64,000 nucleotides of DNA from NCBI GenBank assembly GCA_012103535.1, contig WLWQ01000001.1, positions 1,556,280 to 1,620,279 of the forward strand, read 5' to 3'. Below, one piece after another: positions 35,499 through 44,637 of the stretch. The stretch comes from Pseudomonadales bacterium. GTDB taxonomy: Bacteria; Pseudomonadota; Gammaproteobacteria; Pseudomonadales; Pseudohongiellaceae. Numbering within the stretch: the stretch's first letter is position 1; each line of letters opens with the position of its first letter. Both the position numbers and the translations under genes were made by a program. The notes beneath the pieces are model-generated. The model saw only the letters and a program-made list of their open reading frames with translations. It ran no database searches and was not told where the DNA came from.

Positions 35499-37778
35499 AT
35501 GAAGTTGTCGAAGATTTTAATGTGCCTTTTGAGCACTGTTGTATCGTCATCTATTAGCCTATCTGCTTTAGCCGCAGATAGCGGCCTCGCTATTCCTGTC
35601 ATAGAGGGACAACCAACGCTTGCCGATTTTAGCGGCATGCAGCCAAATTCTGCCCTGGCTCGATCTATGACCAGAGTTGAAAATTTCGTCCAGAGAGAAC
35701 CTGATGATGGTGATCCTGCGACCCAGCGCACTGAAGTCTATGTTGGCTATGATCAAGAGCGGCTCTATGCAATTTTTCTGGCATTCGATTCAGATCCAGA
35801 TCAGATCCGCGCCAATATGTCTTCGCGGGAAAACATAGAAGAAGACGATACTGTCGGCATTACCATCGACACATTCAACGATCAGCGCGCCGCCTTTGCC
35901 TTTCAATCAACCCCCATGGGTATTCAATGGGATGCCCGCTGGACTGAAGGATCATCACGCCGTGCTGGCTTCGATACAACCTGGGAAGCGGTTTGGGATA
36001 GCGATGCCGAACTAACAGATCAGGGCTACATGGTAAGTATGTCCATTCCGCTACGCAGCATGCGTTTTCCGGCGACAGAAGAACAACTATGGCGCGTTCA
36101 GTTCGAACGACAAATTCCCAGATTAGGTGAAGAAGCTTACTGGCCAGCTTATTCCATCGATATTGAAGGACGCTTGAATCAGACTGCCATGTTGCGTGGC
36201 ATTCGAGATGTATCTCCGGGAAACAATTCGCAAATCATTCCATTTATGTTCGCTCGGGAAGTGGATGCATTAGATACCGGCGCTCTTGGTGGACCAATGT
36301 TTGATCGCACATCTGAACAGGATTTTGGTGTTGATGCCAAATTCGTTTTTAACGATAGCATGGTGTTGGATCTGACTCTTAATCCTGATTTCTCCCAGGT
36401 CGAGTCAGACGAACCACAAGTAACAGTTAACGAACGCTTCGAGGTTCAATTTCCTGAGCGCCGCCCTTTCTTTGTTGAAAACGCTGACTTCTTTGCGACG
36501 GACTCAACCCTGGTATTTACTCGACGCATCGTCGATCCAGAAGGCGGCGTGCGATTTACCGGCCGTTCTGGAGATTACGGCTTTGGCACAATTCTCATTA
36601 ATGATGAAGCACCAGGACAAAATCGAGAAGCTGGTGATCCATTGCGAGGTGAAAAAGCAAACATTGGAATTCTGCGTGGCTTTCGCGATATCTCTGATCA
36701 AGACAGGGTTGGATTCCTGTTTACCGATCGTGAACTGGGCGAAGGCTACAACCGCGTACTCAGTTTGGATGGGCGCTTCAAGTTAACCGACAACTGGACT
36801 ACTCAGGCACAACTAGTAGGAACCGATAGTGAGCATGTTCATGGAGGTGAATCTGCTACCGGTTATCAACGCAATCTCCAGGTCAATCGTGTAGGCCGTA
36901 TGTATAACAATCATACTCATTACATCGAAACTACCTCCGATTTCAGGTCGGAACTGGGATTTCAACAACGCTTCTTCAGCTCTGACACGTCCGGTGTGCA
37001 TCAACGCTCATCGTTCAGTTTTTATCCCGAAGGCTCCAGCATAAATCACTGGAGTGCTACCGCCTTTGGTGTCTACATGGAAGACATGAGCGGCACGAAG
37101 ATATATTCCCAGCTTGGCCCTCAGTTTAATGTCGATTTCGATACAACAGGTTTCGGTGTTCAGTGGACCGACTACAGCGAGATACTTTTACCGGGTGATT
37201 TTCCGGGCCTGTTCACTTCTCAAATCTATAAGTACGACAATTGGCAGGTTAATTTCGAGAACAACACCCTGGATACAGTTGAATTTGAAGCTAGTTATAG
37301 AAACGGGACCACACTTAATCTAGTTCCCCCTATTGGACAACTACCAAATGTTGCCGACACCAATCGCTATGATGTGAGCTTCTTATGGCGACCTATAGAT
37401 CGCTTGAGGATAAACAACACTTACTTCTACACCGAGTTAGAAACAAGCGGTGGAAGTAAGGTGTTTTCAAACGAGATTATCCGCAGCAACTGGAACTATC
37501 AGTTTTCGAAAGAACTCTCACTTAGATTCATTACTCAGTACGACAAGACGGAAGCCGGGCCTGCAACTCGACTGGAAGACGATGAAAATCTGAATTTCGA
37601 CTTGCTCCTACGCTATGTGATTAACCCGTGGTCTGCTTTTTATGTTGGCTATAACTCGAATCAGAGTAATTTTGATATCGTGGAAATGGAAGGCGAGAGA
37701 GAACTTGTAACAGCTAACCATCTACGCCGAGACGGTGATCAGTTCTTTGTAAAATTCTCCTATTTGTTTCAGCGCTAA
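35499..37778 (+). CDS. DUF5916 outer-membrane protein with CBM9-like N-terminal domain
   Basis: The 759-residue protein has a signal peptide (MKLSKILMCLLSTVVSSSIS, near ALA-AD), an N-terminal carbohydrate-binding-family-9-like domain (about 30-230: TEVYVGYDQERLYAIFLAFD, DDTVGITIDTFNDQRAAFAF) and a long DUF5916 C-terminal region rich in alternating beta-strands ending in an aromatic residue pattern (FVKFSYLFQR), as expected of an outer-membrane barrel. LTLNPDFSQVESDEPQVTVN and FPERRPFFVENADFF are hallmark motifs of the family. Its substrate is unknown. It starts after the cassette-like block and ends with a strong terminator. Confidence 0.83.
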   Translation: MKLSKILMCLLSTVVSSSISLSALAADSGLAIPVIEGQPTLADFSGMQPNSALARSMTRVENFVQREPDDGDPATQRTEVYVGYDQERLYAIFLAFDSDPDQIRANMSSRENIEEDDTVGITIDTFNDQRAAFAFQSTPMGIQWDARWTEGSSRRAGFDTTWEAVWDSDAELTDQGYMVSMSIPLRSMRFPATEEQLWRVQFERQIPRLGEEAYWPAYSIDIEGRLNQTAMLRGIRDVSPGNNSQIIPFMFAREVDALDTGALGGPMFDRTSEQDFGVDAKFVFNDSMVLDLTLNPDFSQVESDEPQVTVNERFEVQFPERRPFFVENADFFATDSTLVFTRRIVDPEGGVRFTGRSGDYGFGTILINDEAPGQNREAGDPLRGEKANIGILRGFRDISDQDRVGFLFTDRELGEGYNRVLSLDGRFKLTDNWTTQAQLVGTDSEHVHGGESATGYQRNLQVNRVGRMYNNHTHYIETTSDFRSELGFQQRFFSSDTSGVHQRSSFSFYPEGSSINHWSATAFGVYMEDMSGTKIYSQLGPQFNVDFDTTGFGVQWTDYSEILLPGDFPGLFTSQIYKYDNWQVNFENNTLDTVEFEASYRNGTTLNLVPPIGQLPNVADTNRYDVSFLWRPIDRLRINNTYFYTELETSGGSKVFSNEIIRSNWNYQFSKELSLRFITQYDKTEAGPATRLEDDENLNFDLLLRYVINPWSAFYVGYNSNQSNFDIVEMEGERELVTANHLRRDGDQFFVKFSYLFQR

Positions 37779-37803
37779 GAAAAACCCGTCAATTTGATAG
37801 TAG

Positions 37804-37826
37804 ACGGGCCGCATTATGCGGCCCGT
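37804..37826 (+). terminator. Strong hairpin terminator after the DUF5916 gene
   Basis: A perfect 10-bp stem (ACGGGCCGCA / TGCGGCCCGT) with a TTA loop lies 26 bp after the stop and is followed by ttagctttt. An upstream CCCGTC (37785-37790) could pair with GACGGG at its left arm, offering a competing fold. Confidence 0.75.
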
Positions 37827-37923
37827 TTAGCTTTTAATTCTATTTACTACCTATTACGCGTAGGAATCTCCTTGGGTCATGCGCTAAACTTTATGTTTAA
37901 ACCCCAAGAAAAGACTACTGCTT

Positions 37924-39720
37924 GTGCTAATAAGTAATCACATACGATTTCTTTATAACGGCGGACTCGATCCTGACACGGCTGATCCGGAAGAACTTCG
38001 GCAACGCAGAACTTTTTCAAGCTGCATTATGACGCTCTCGCCATTCACGATTTTACTAATGGTCTGGGGGCAAATTTATGAACCTGAGCAGAATAATACT
38101 GCCATAGGCATGGGCATACTATGTGTAGTGATTTGTCTTTTTATCCAGGCCTATTTGAATAAGCCCCGGTTAGCAGCAAACATTACGATTTTCGCATTTT
38201 GGGCGACAGTAATGGCGGAAAGCGGCATTATTGGGACACCAATCCTATGGATATTATCGATTCCACCCATCGCAATTCTTCTCAGCGGCAGACTGATGGG
38301 GATTTTATGGGGAATAATTTGTTTATCTACGATTTTCACTTTCTATCTGCTTTTTAACTTTGACATCATAACTAGTGTATCACCTGAGGATCGAGCCGCG
38401 GCGCTTGAATATGGAGATAGAGCTTTTGAAGTTTTTGCTGTCGAAGCCGCATTGATTTTATGTATTTTAACCGGTGCCACCATCGTGTTTAGAAATGCAC
38501 AAATAAAGGCTGAGCGCAAATTATCAGATATTGTTCACTCCCTAAAAAATGAAGTGCATACCAGGTCACTTGCCGAAGAAGAAGCCCGATTGTCTGAACA
38601 AGCAAAATCTGCCTTTCTTGCTGCTATGGGACATGAACTAAGAACCCCTCTTAACGGAGTCATTGGAGCCTCAAGGTTATTGAAAGAAACTACGAACGAG
38701 GCTGAAAAGAAAGAATTTGTCGATGTGATTGCCCAGAGTAGTGAGACGCTACTAGAACTTGTAAATAGTGTAATGGATTTGTCTTCATTGGAGTCTGGCA
38801 AGCTTGAGTTAGAACACACTGCGATTGAACTCAAAACTCTGCTTGAGCAAACACTTGCCCCACTCTCTTTTCAAGCCAAGAGCAAAGGCATAGTGCTGGA
38901 TTTTGACATTACTCCCGACACGCCAGAGTACATTCTGGGAGATCCAACCCGCTTGAGACAGATATTAATTAACCTGGTGGGCAACTCGATTAAATTTACT
39001 GAAGCTGGTGCGGTGAGGGTTACAGCTTGTCGTACTTACAACAAACTTTGCTTAAGAGTTACTGATACTGGTATTGGTATACCGGTTGATTCCCAAGCAA
39101 CTTTGTTTGAGCCTTATGTCCAGGCAGAACAGGACACCACGCGAAAATTTGGTGGCTCAGGCTTAGGTCTTGCCATAGTAAAAAAACTGGTAGCGGCGAT
39201 GAATGGAAAAATAACTTTGGAGTCCACTCCAGGAAAAGGCTCTCAGTTTTCCATTTTCCTACCATTGCTAGCTGCAAATCCTGCTGAATTAGTGCAACAC
39301 ACAGAATCTCACAGCGAACTGCCAAAACTTAGAGCACTCATTGCGGACGACAATGCTATTAGTCGCATGGTTCTGTCGCGCTTATTGGAGAAAGATCACC
39401 ACGATGTAGTGTCAGTTGCCAATGGCAGAGAAGCTATCGACTACATCGAAGGAAACAATATCGATGTCGTGCTTATGGACATACATATGCCCGAGATGGA
39501 TGGCCTAACTGCAACTCAAAAAATTCGGGACATGGATATAGACAAATCCCAGTTACCTATAATTGCTATTACTGCTAACAGCAGCAATGAAGAAAAAACT
39601 CGAGCAAAAAATGCGGGCATGAACGGATTTATCGGCAAACCTTTTCGCTATGAAGAACTTCTACACGAATTACAGTTAATCATGCAATCCTCTTCAGCCG
39701 CTCCTACTGCTGTCGTCTAA
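37924..39720 (+). CDS. Hybrid sensor histidine kinase with membrane sensor and receiver
   Basis: The 598-residue protein appears to start at GTG 37924; no strong ribosome-binding site is visible. Residues 30-200 form about five to six membrane helices. A coiled linker leads to HisKA with AMGHELRTPLNGVIGASRLL (phosphoacceptor His), then HATPase motifs (NLVGNSIKFTE, VTDTGIGIP, KFGGSGLGLAIVKKL) and a C-terminal receiver (LIADDNAISRMVL, phosphoacceptor Asp in VLMDIHMPEMDG, and the Lys in GKPF). It should autophosphorylate and relay internally. No Hpt or output gene is adjacent, so its target and signal are unknown. Confidence 0.88.
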   Translation: MLISNHIRFLYNGGLDPDTADPEELRQRRTFSSCIMTLSPFTILLMVWGQIYEPEQNNTAIGMGILCVVICLFIQAYLNKPRLAANITIFAFWATVMAESGIIGTPILWILSIPPIAILLSGRLMGILWGIICLSTIFTFYLLFNFDIITSVSPEDRAAALEYGDRAFEVFAVEAALILCILTGATIVFRNAQIKAERKLSDIVHSLKNEVHTRSLAEEEARLSEQAKSAFLAAMGHELRTPLNGVIGASRLLKETTNEAEKKEFVDVIAQSSETLLELVNSVMDLSSLESGKLELEHTAIELKTLLEQTLAPLSFQAKSKGIVLDFDITPDTPEYILGDPTRLRQILINLVGNSIKFTEAGAVRVTACRTYNKLCLRVTDTGIGIPVDSQATLFEPYVQAEQDTTRKFGGSGLGLAIVKKLVAAMNGKITLESTPGKGSQFSIFLPLLAANPAELVQHTESHSELPKLRALIADDNAISRMVLSRLLEKDHHDVVSVANGREAIDYIEGNNIDVVLMDIHMPEMDGLTATQKIRDMDIDKSQLPIIAITANSSNEEKTRAKNAGMNGFIGKPFRYEELLHELQLIMQSSSAAPTAVV

Positions 39721-39832
39721 TACTGTTGCTTTAAATCAATCCCTCGTTTGCTTTGGGCAGAGTATACTGCTCAATTCAGCATACACTGATTTAGCCTATT
39801 CTTTTTTATCTCTGCCTGTAAAAGGATGCTCA

Positions 39833-40579
39833 ATGATTTTCAAGCAACTCTTTGAACCTATTTCAAGTACTTACACTTATCTGCTGGGGTGTGAAGAAAC
39901 CGGGCAAGCAATACTGATAGATCCGGTAGTACCTACCATGGAACGGGATTTAGAAATTATACGCGAGTTAGGATTTAAGCTTGCGGTAACGATGGAAACC
40001 CATGTGCATGCAGATCATATTACCTCAGCATTGCATTTGAGAGACGCCGTCGGCTGCAAAATAGCATTTCCAGCCGTAGATAAACTGCACTGTGCAGATA
40101 TTCACATCGAAGAAGAACCGCAAAGAGTCGGAAGTATATTGGTCGATCCGCTCTTTACTCCCGGGCACACTGATGATCATTTCTGTTATTTGGTTAACGG
40201 AAAATTACTGAGCGGAGATTGTCTTCTAATCGATGGTTGTGGGCGCACGGATTTTCAAAACGGCAATTCGAATACGCTTTACCAATCGATTACGCAAAAA
40301 GTTTTCGCACTTGCAGACGAGACTTTGATCTACCCAGGGCATGACTACAACGATCGCTGGGTTTCCAGTATTGCGCAGGAAAAAGCGCGGAACTCTCGCA
40401 TCGCTGTAGGGGTATCGGAAGAGGAATTCGTGCAGACTATGAATGAGCTAAACTTGCCTTATCCCATTTTTATAGATTATGCCGTGGCGGGTAATCGCCT
40501 GTGTGGCGAATGCCCTTCAGATCTGCCCGAAAATTTGGAGAAATATTGCCAGCAGATGACGGGAAGTCTTCAGGGTTAG
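39833..40579 (+). CDS. Persulfide dioxygenase (ETHE1-like MBL-fold enzyme)
   Basis: The 248-residue metallo-beta-lactamase-fold protein has the ETHE1 pattern: ETHVHADHITSALHLRD, PGHTDDHFCYL, the iron-ligand Asp in SGDCLLIDGCGRTDFQNGN and YPGHDYNDRWVSSIAQEKARN. The conserved GCGRTDFQ and the compact size distinguish sulfur dioxygenases from glyoxalase II. It should oxidise glutathione persulfide to sulfite in the cytosol. Sulfite made here could be oxidised further by the SoxC/SorA-like dehydrogenase encoded 7 kb upstream, an inference from function only. Confidence 0.86.
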   Translation: MIFKQLFEPISSTYTYLLGCEETGQAILIDPVVPTMERDLEIIRELGFKLAVTMETHVHADHITSALHLRDAVGCKIAFPAVDKLHCADIHIEEEPQRVGSILVDPLFTPGHTDDHFCYLVNGKLLSGDCLLIDGCGRTDFQNGNSNTLYQSITQKVFALADETLIYPGHDYNDRWVSSIAQEKARNSRIAVGVSEEEFVQTMNELNLPYPIFIDYAVAGNRLCGECPSDLPENLEKYCQQMTGSLQG

Positions 40580-40630
40580 GAAGTTTGAGTGTTATGCGAT
40601 GGCTTTAATCATCCTTTTTACTCAACTGTC

Positions 40631-42169
40631 TTATTCAACTGTAAACTGTCCCATCATACCGTTGTCTTCGTGTTCCAGGATATGGCAGTGATACATGTAA
40701 GCATTCTCTGAGTCCGAAAAATTTTCAAAGCGCATAATGAATCGCACGGTTTCTCCTGGCCCAACTTTAACGGTGTCTTTGTAGCCCGACTCGATTGCAG
40801 AGGCTGGAACTCGGTTTCTATCTAAAATCTGAAACTGCCCATGATGCACATGAAAAGGATGCATCATCATAGAATCATTTTCGATGCGCCAGATTTCAGT
40901 GCTGCCATTTTTAATTCGATGATTTATTTTCGCCATGTCCATCGCTTCATTGTTGATGAAAAAATTGCCCTGGTTTCTCATGCCCCTGCCTGGTCCGCCA
41001 CCGCGATTCCCGCGACCGCCTGGTCCACCGCGCATACCCATTCCCATCCCCATCACCATGGAAAGCACAAAACGCCTTTCCTGAGTCGCTGCTGACTCTT
41101 CCATGGAATTGATTGCAGCGAGTTGTGGTGATAGTGCTTCTGAAGTGCGCAAGTTTGATTGCGGCTGAATCGCAAGGATGTCCATATTTTCAGTATTTAA
41201 TGGATGCATGTTTCGCATCATCCCGCGAGGTGCGAATGGAGAGTTTGCGGGTACCGGTAAACTCAGTAAGCGAAACGGACGCCCATCACTTACATCCACC
41301 ACGATGTCTGCTCGTTCCGCTGGTGCAAGCAGCAATCTATCGCTTGAAATAGGAGCGTTAAGCAAGCCACCGTCACTGCTTACCAGATCGAATTGCCGAT
41401 TGTCGTCGAAAGCGAAATTAAAGGTGCGCGCATTGGCAGCATTGAGAATTCTAAACCTGACTTTATTGCTGCTGGGTGTAAAAATCGGATTGTGGGTACC
41501 ATTGACCAGAACGGTATCTCCATAAAATCCCGTCATGACATCGCGGTGCATTTGCACATAGCGCAGGGAGCCGTCGTTGTTAAAACGCCGGTCCTGAACG
41601 ATTAGCGGTATGTCATCTACGCCATACTCTGCAGGCAATCCCAGATCGTTGCTGTTTTCATCCTCGATGATAATCATGCCGGCCAAGCCTCGATACACTT
41701 GCTCACCGGTGCGATCTACGATGTGGGAGTGATACCAGAAAGTACCCGCGTCTTGCATCACTTTGAATTCGGGAGCCCATCCAGCGCCTGGCTCAATGAC
41801 CTGGTGCGGACCACCATCACTTAACGCCGGCACATGCAATCCATGCCAGTGCAATGTCGTCGATTCTTCCAGAGCATTGCGAACCCGAAGTAAAACATCG
41901 TCGTCTTTGCGCAGTTTCATTGTTGGGCCCAGGTAAGCGCTGTTAATTCCGAGAGTAGCTGTGTTTAAACCAGGAAGAAACTGAGAAATGCCAGACTGAA
42001 CACTGAGTTGATAAGCCCTCTTTCCTTGTTGCTGATTACCCGTAAGCAATTCAGGAAGCTTGAGTTCATTGGGCTGATTAGCCGACTGACTGAACACTAT
42101 GTTTGGAAGCAGCAAACTAGCTGAACCTAAAGTGACATTACTCAAAAATTCTCTGCGCTTTATGTTCAT
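40631..42169 (-). CDS. Periplasmic multicopper oxidase (CueO-like)
   Basis: The 512-residue protein has a signal (INIKRREFLSNVTLGSASLL with a Tat-like RREFLSN) and all four copper motifs: LHWHGLHVPA, FWYHSHIVD, MMHPFHVHHGQFQ and MYHCHILEHEDNGMMGQF with the type 1 Cys and Met. Between domains 2 and 3 (about residues 370-400) there is a Met/Gly/Arg-rich insert (MVMGMGMGMRGGPGGRGNR...) in the place where CueO has its methionine-rich segment. Cu(I) oxidation and copper tolerance is the likely role. It is followed by a cytochrome b561 gene on the same strand but transcribed after it. Confidence 0.88.
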   Translation of the reverse strand: MNIKRREFLSNVTLGSASLLLPNIVFSQSANQPNELKLPELLTGNQQQGKRAYQLSVQSGISQFLPGLNTATLGINSAYLGPTMKLRKDDDVLLRVRNALEESTTLHWHGLHVPALSDGGPHQVIEPGAGWAPEFKVMQDAGTFWYHSHIVDRTGEQVYRGLAGMIIIEDENSNDLGLPAEYGVDDIPLIVQDRRFNNDGSLRYVQMHRDVMTGFYGDTVLVNGTHNPIFTPSSNKVRFRILNAANARTFNFAFDDNRQFDLVSSDGGLLNAPISSDRLLLAPAERADIVVDVSDGRPFRLLSLPVPANSPFAPRGMMRNMHPLNTENMDILAIQPQSNLRTSEALSPQLAAINSMEESAATQERRFVLSMVMGMGMGMRGGPGGRGNRGGGPGRGMRNQGNFFINNEAMDMAKINHRIKNGSTEIWRIENDSMMMHPFHVHHGQFQILDRNRVPASAIESGYKDTVKVGPGETVRFIMRFENFSDSENAYMYHCHILEHEDNGMMGQFTVE

Positions 42170-42211
42170 TTTCTCAACTATCCTTCAATCAGTTTCGTTA
42201 TTGGGAATTTG

Positions 42212-42736
42212 TTAAACCATGCGCTTGATGAACGGCTGTTTGTCGATGAATTGGTGTTTAATCGCTGCTAAGACATGAATAGCAATGGCGAGCTTGATTA
42301 AGTTAGCGATAAGCCAATGAACATTGTTGAAAATTGCCTGCATCGATTCATTATGCCCAACGGTGATATTAATTAGACCGAACACTCTTACCTCTTGCTC
42401 AAAAAAGATGCCCTGCAATATGCCACTCAATACCATCAAGCCAATCATAAAATAGAAGCTCAGATGCAGGCGCACGCTCCACACTTTCTCCCAAGGTTTT
42501 AGTGCCTCCATGGGCGGTACCGGACTTTTCCTGCGCAAAGAGTATCGAAACAACATGAGCCCCAGGATCACGATTGCTCCGCCGGAGTGGAACATTAAGA
42601 TCATGCCTTTCTGTTCACCTTCTGCGGATGAGACAAAATTACCGCTGACAAATAACCAGAACAAGATCAATACAGCCAGCAACCAGTGCATTATTTTCCG
42701 GGCTCTCGTGTAGTTTATGCTCATAATATTCCTCAC
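42212..42736 (-). CDS. Cytochrome b561 family membrane protein
   Basis: The 174-residue protein has four membrane helices and the b561 pattern of haem-ligand histidines: ARKIMHWLLAVLILFWLF, LMFHSGGAIVILGLMLFRYS, RLHLSFYFMIGLMVLSG and NVHWLIANLIKLAIAIHVLAAIKHQF. Bacterial members move electrons between quinones and soluble partners, or act as superoxide:quinone oxidoreductases. Its gene lies 42 bp upstream of the multicopper oxidase, so the two probably form an operon, which may link copper oxidation to the membrane. Confidence 0.87.
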   Translation of the reverse strand: MRNIMSINYTRARKIMHWLLAVLILFWLFVSGNFVSSAEGEQKGMILMFHSGGAIVILGLMLFRYSLRRKSPVPPMEALKPWEKVWSVRLHLSFYFMIGLMVLSGILQGIFFEQEVRVFGLINITVGHNESMQAIFNNVHWLIANLIKLAIAIHVLAAIKHQFIDKQPFIKRMV

Positions 42737-42937
42737 TTTATAATGTATTTGGTTTCCATTTAGCAGTAGCTGATTTATATCAGTATTCTACTGTTCTAAT
42801 CAGTGATTGTTGGAGTCGATCTTTTCCTTTTACAGCGTCCAAAGATTACGCTAGTTTTACAAAAAAATAATAATGTGGCCTCCCCCACAGCTTACTCTTT
42901 AAACCTGCCATTACTCTAAGGATGGCAGAAAGGACTC

Positions 42938-44632
42938 ATGCCCATGGCTGGATTACTCTCCAAAGAACGCATTATTGCGCCTGCTGATTACAATCGCTGG
43001 CGTGTTCCTGTTGCTTCGGTGGCGATCCATCTCTGTATCGGTTCGGTCTACGCCTGGAGTATCTACAATCCCCCTCTAACCCGTGTCTTTGGCGTTGTTA
43101 CCAGCGCGGCAGATGATTGGAGCCTGAGCGCTGTAGTGTGGGTATTTACCGTTGCCATTGTATCGCTTGGCCTGGCGGCTGCCTTTGCAGGAAAGTGGCT
43201 GGAAGAAGCCGGCCCACGGAAAGTGGGTGTGGTGGCTGCATGCTGCTGGGGTGGCGGCTATATCGTTGGTGCAATTGGCATTCTTACCCATCAATTATGG
43301 TTGCTCTATTTGGGTTACGGCGTAATCGGCGGGATCGGTCTGGGCATGGGCTATGTATCCCCTGTAAGCACTCTTATTCGTTGGTTTCCTGATCGTCGCG
43401 GCATGGCTACCGGGATGGCAATCATGGGCTTCGGCGGCGGAGCAATGATCGGTACACCGATGAAGGAATTTTTTATTCGCACTTTCTATCAGGCACCAGA
43501 ATACTTGGGCGCCGTTGTTGATGTAAATCTGGTAACAGAAGCAGGACGAAGATTTGCAGAAGTAGGAGGTTCGCTTCGAGAAGTCGTTGTGGTTGGCGCA
43601 GCAGAAGTAAGGGACATGACTATTCCCGGGCCCGAAGGAGTCTATGTTGTTGAGACCGGTGCAACTGGTGTTGCCGAAACTTTCATGGTTATTGGACTCA
43701 TCTATTTAGTCGTTATGCTGCTCGCCGCATTTTCCTATCGAATTCCAGCAGAAGGATGGAAACCTGCAGGCTGGGAAGAGCCCAAGGAAGAAGAAAGAGG
43801 TGCGCTTATTTCGAGTCACAATGTAGATATCGATGAAGCACTGAAAACGCGACAATTTTATCAGCTCTGGATAGTACTTTGTTTTAATGTGACTGCGGGA
43901 ATCGGTGTACTAGGTGTAGCACGAACGATGATTACGGAAATTTTCGGTTCGTCACTTCCAGGGATTGTAGACACTGCATTCGCTGCGACTTACGTGGTAA
44001 TGATTAGCGCATTCAATATGGTAGGGAGATTTATTTGGGCAAGCGCTTCAGATTATATTGGCAGGCGTAATACTTACTGGATCTTTTTTTTGTTGGGCAT
44101 TGTTCTTTATCTATCCGTGCCTATTGCGGCGCAGCAAGTAAGTGCCAATCCAGCAGTAATATGGCTAATTTATTTTTATGCGGCCACCATGATTATCTTC
44201 ACCATGTACGGTGGCGGCTTCGCGACAATACCTGCTTATCTGGCTGATATTTTTGGTACTAAGTATGTCGGCGGAATCCACGGTCGCTTACTGACTGCCT
44301 GGAGTACTGCAGGTGTATTGGGACCGTTGGCAATAACCTCTTTGCGGCAGAACTCCGTCAATAATGCCATTACCGATTTAGTTTCCGTGATCGATCCTTC
44401 TGCATTTCAGGCACAATTCGGTGCCGGAGTAGATCAGCTGGAGACATTAGTCGCGTCCAATACTGTGACAATCTCCAGACTAATGGAGATAGCCCCCGCA
44501 GGAACCACCGATCCTACCAGTAGCCTGTACAATTCAACGATGGTGTTAATGGCCGCGCTACTCGCTATCGCTTTAGTCAGTAATGCGCTGATGCGGCCGG
44601 TAGATCCGAAACATCACCTGATAGAAAACTAA
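42938..44632 (+). CDS. OFA-family MFS transporter (oxalate/formate antiporter type)
   Basis: This 564-residue protein has twelve predicted membrane helices and MFS signatures of the oxalate:formate antiporter family: PVASVAIHLCIGSVYAWSIY at the start, GVIGGIGLGMGYVSPVSTLIRWFPDRRGMATGMAIMGFGGGA, and later FATIPAYLADIFGTKYVGGIHGRLLTAWSTAG. A soluble loop of roughly 70 residues (about 190-255) lies between helices 5 and 6 and another stretch near 490-530 is inserted before the last helix, making it longer than the usual 400-450 residues. Many gammaproteobacterial members have this longer form. The substrate is not predictable. Confidence 0.86.
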   Translation: MPMAGLLSKERIIAPADYNRWRVPVASVAIHLCIGSVYAWSIYNPPLTRVFGVVTSAADDWSLSAVVWVFTVAIVSLGLAAAFAGKWLEEAGPRKVGVVAACCWGGGYIVGAIGILTHQLWLLYLGYGVIGGIGLGMGYVSPVSTLIRWFPDRRGMATGMAIMGFGGGAMIGTPMKEFFIRTFYQAPEYLGAVVDVNLVTEAGRRFAEVGGSLREVVVVGAAEVRDMTIPGPEGVYVVETGATGVAETFMVIGLIYLVVMLLAAFSYRIPAEGWKPAGWEEPKEEERGALISSHNVDIDEALKTRQFYQLWIVLCFNVTAGIGVLGVARTMITEIFGSSLPGIVDTAFAATYVVMISAFNMVGRFIWASASDYIGRRNTYWIFFLLGIVLYLSVPIAAQQVSANPAVIWLIYFYAATMIIFTMYGGGFATIPAYLADIFGTKYVGGIHGRLLTAWSTAGVLGPLAITSLRQNSVNNAITDLVSVIDPSAFQAQFGAGVDQLETLVASNTVTISRLMEIAPAGTTDPTSSLYNSTMVLMAALLAIALVSNALMRPVDPKHHLIEN

Positions 44633-44637
44633 TCCGA

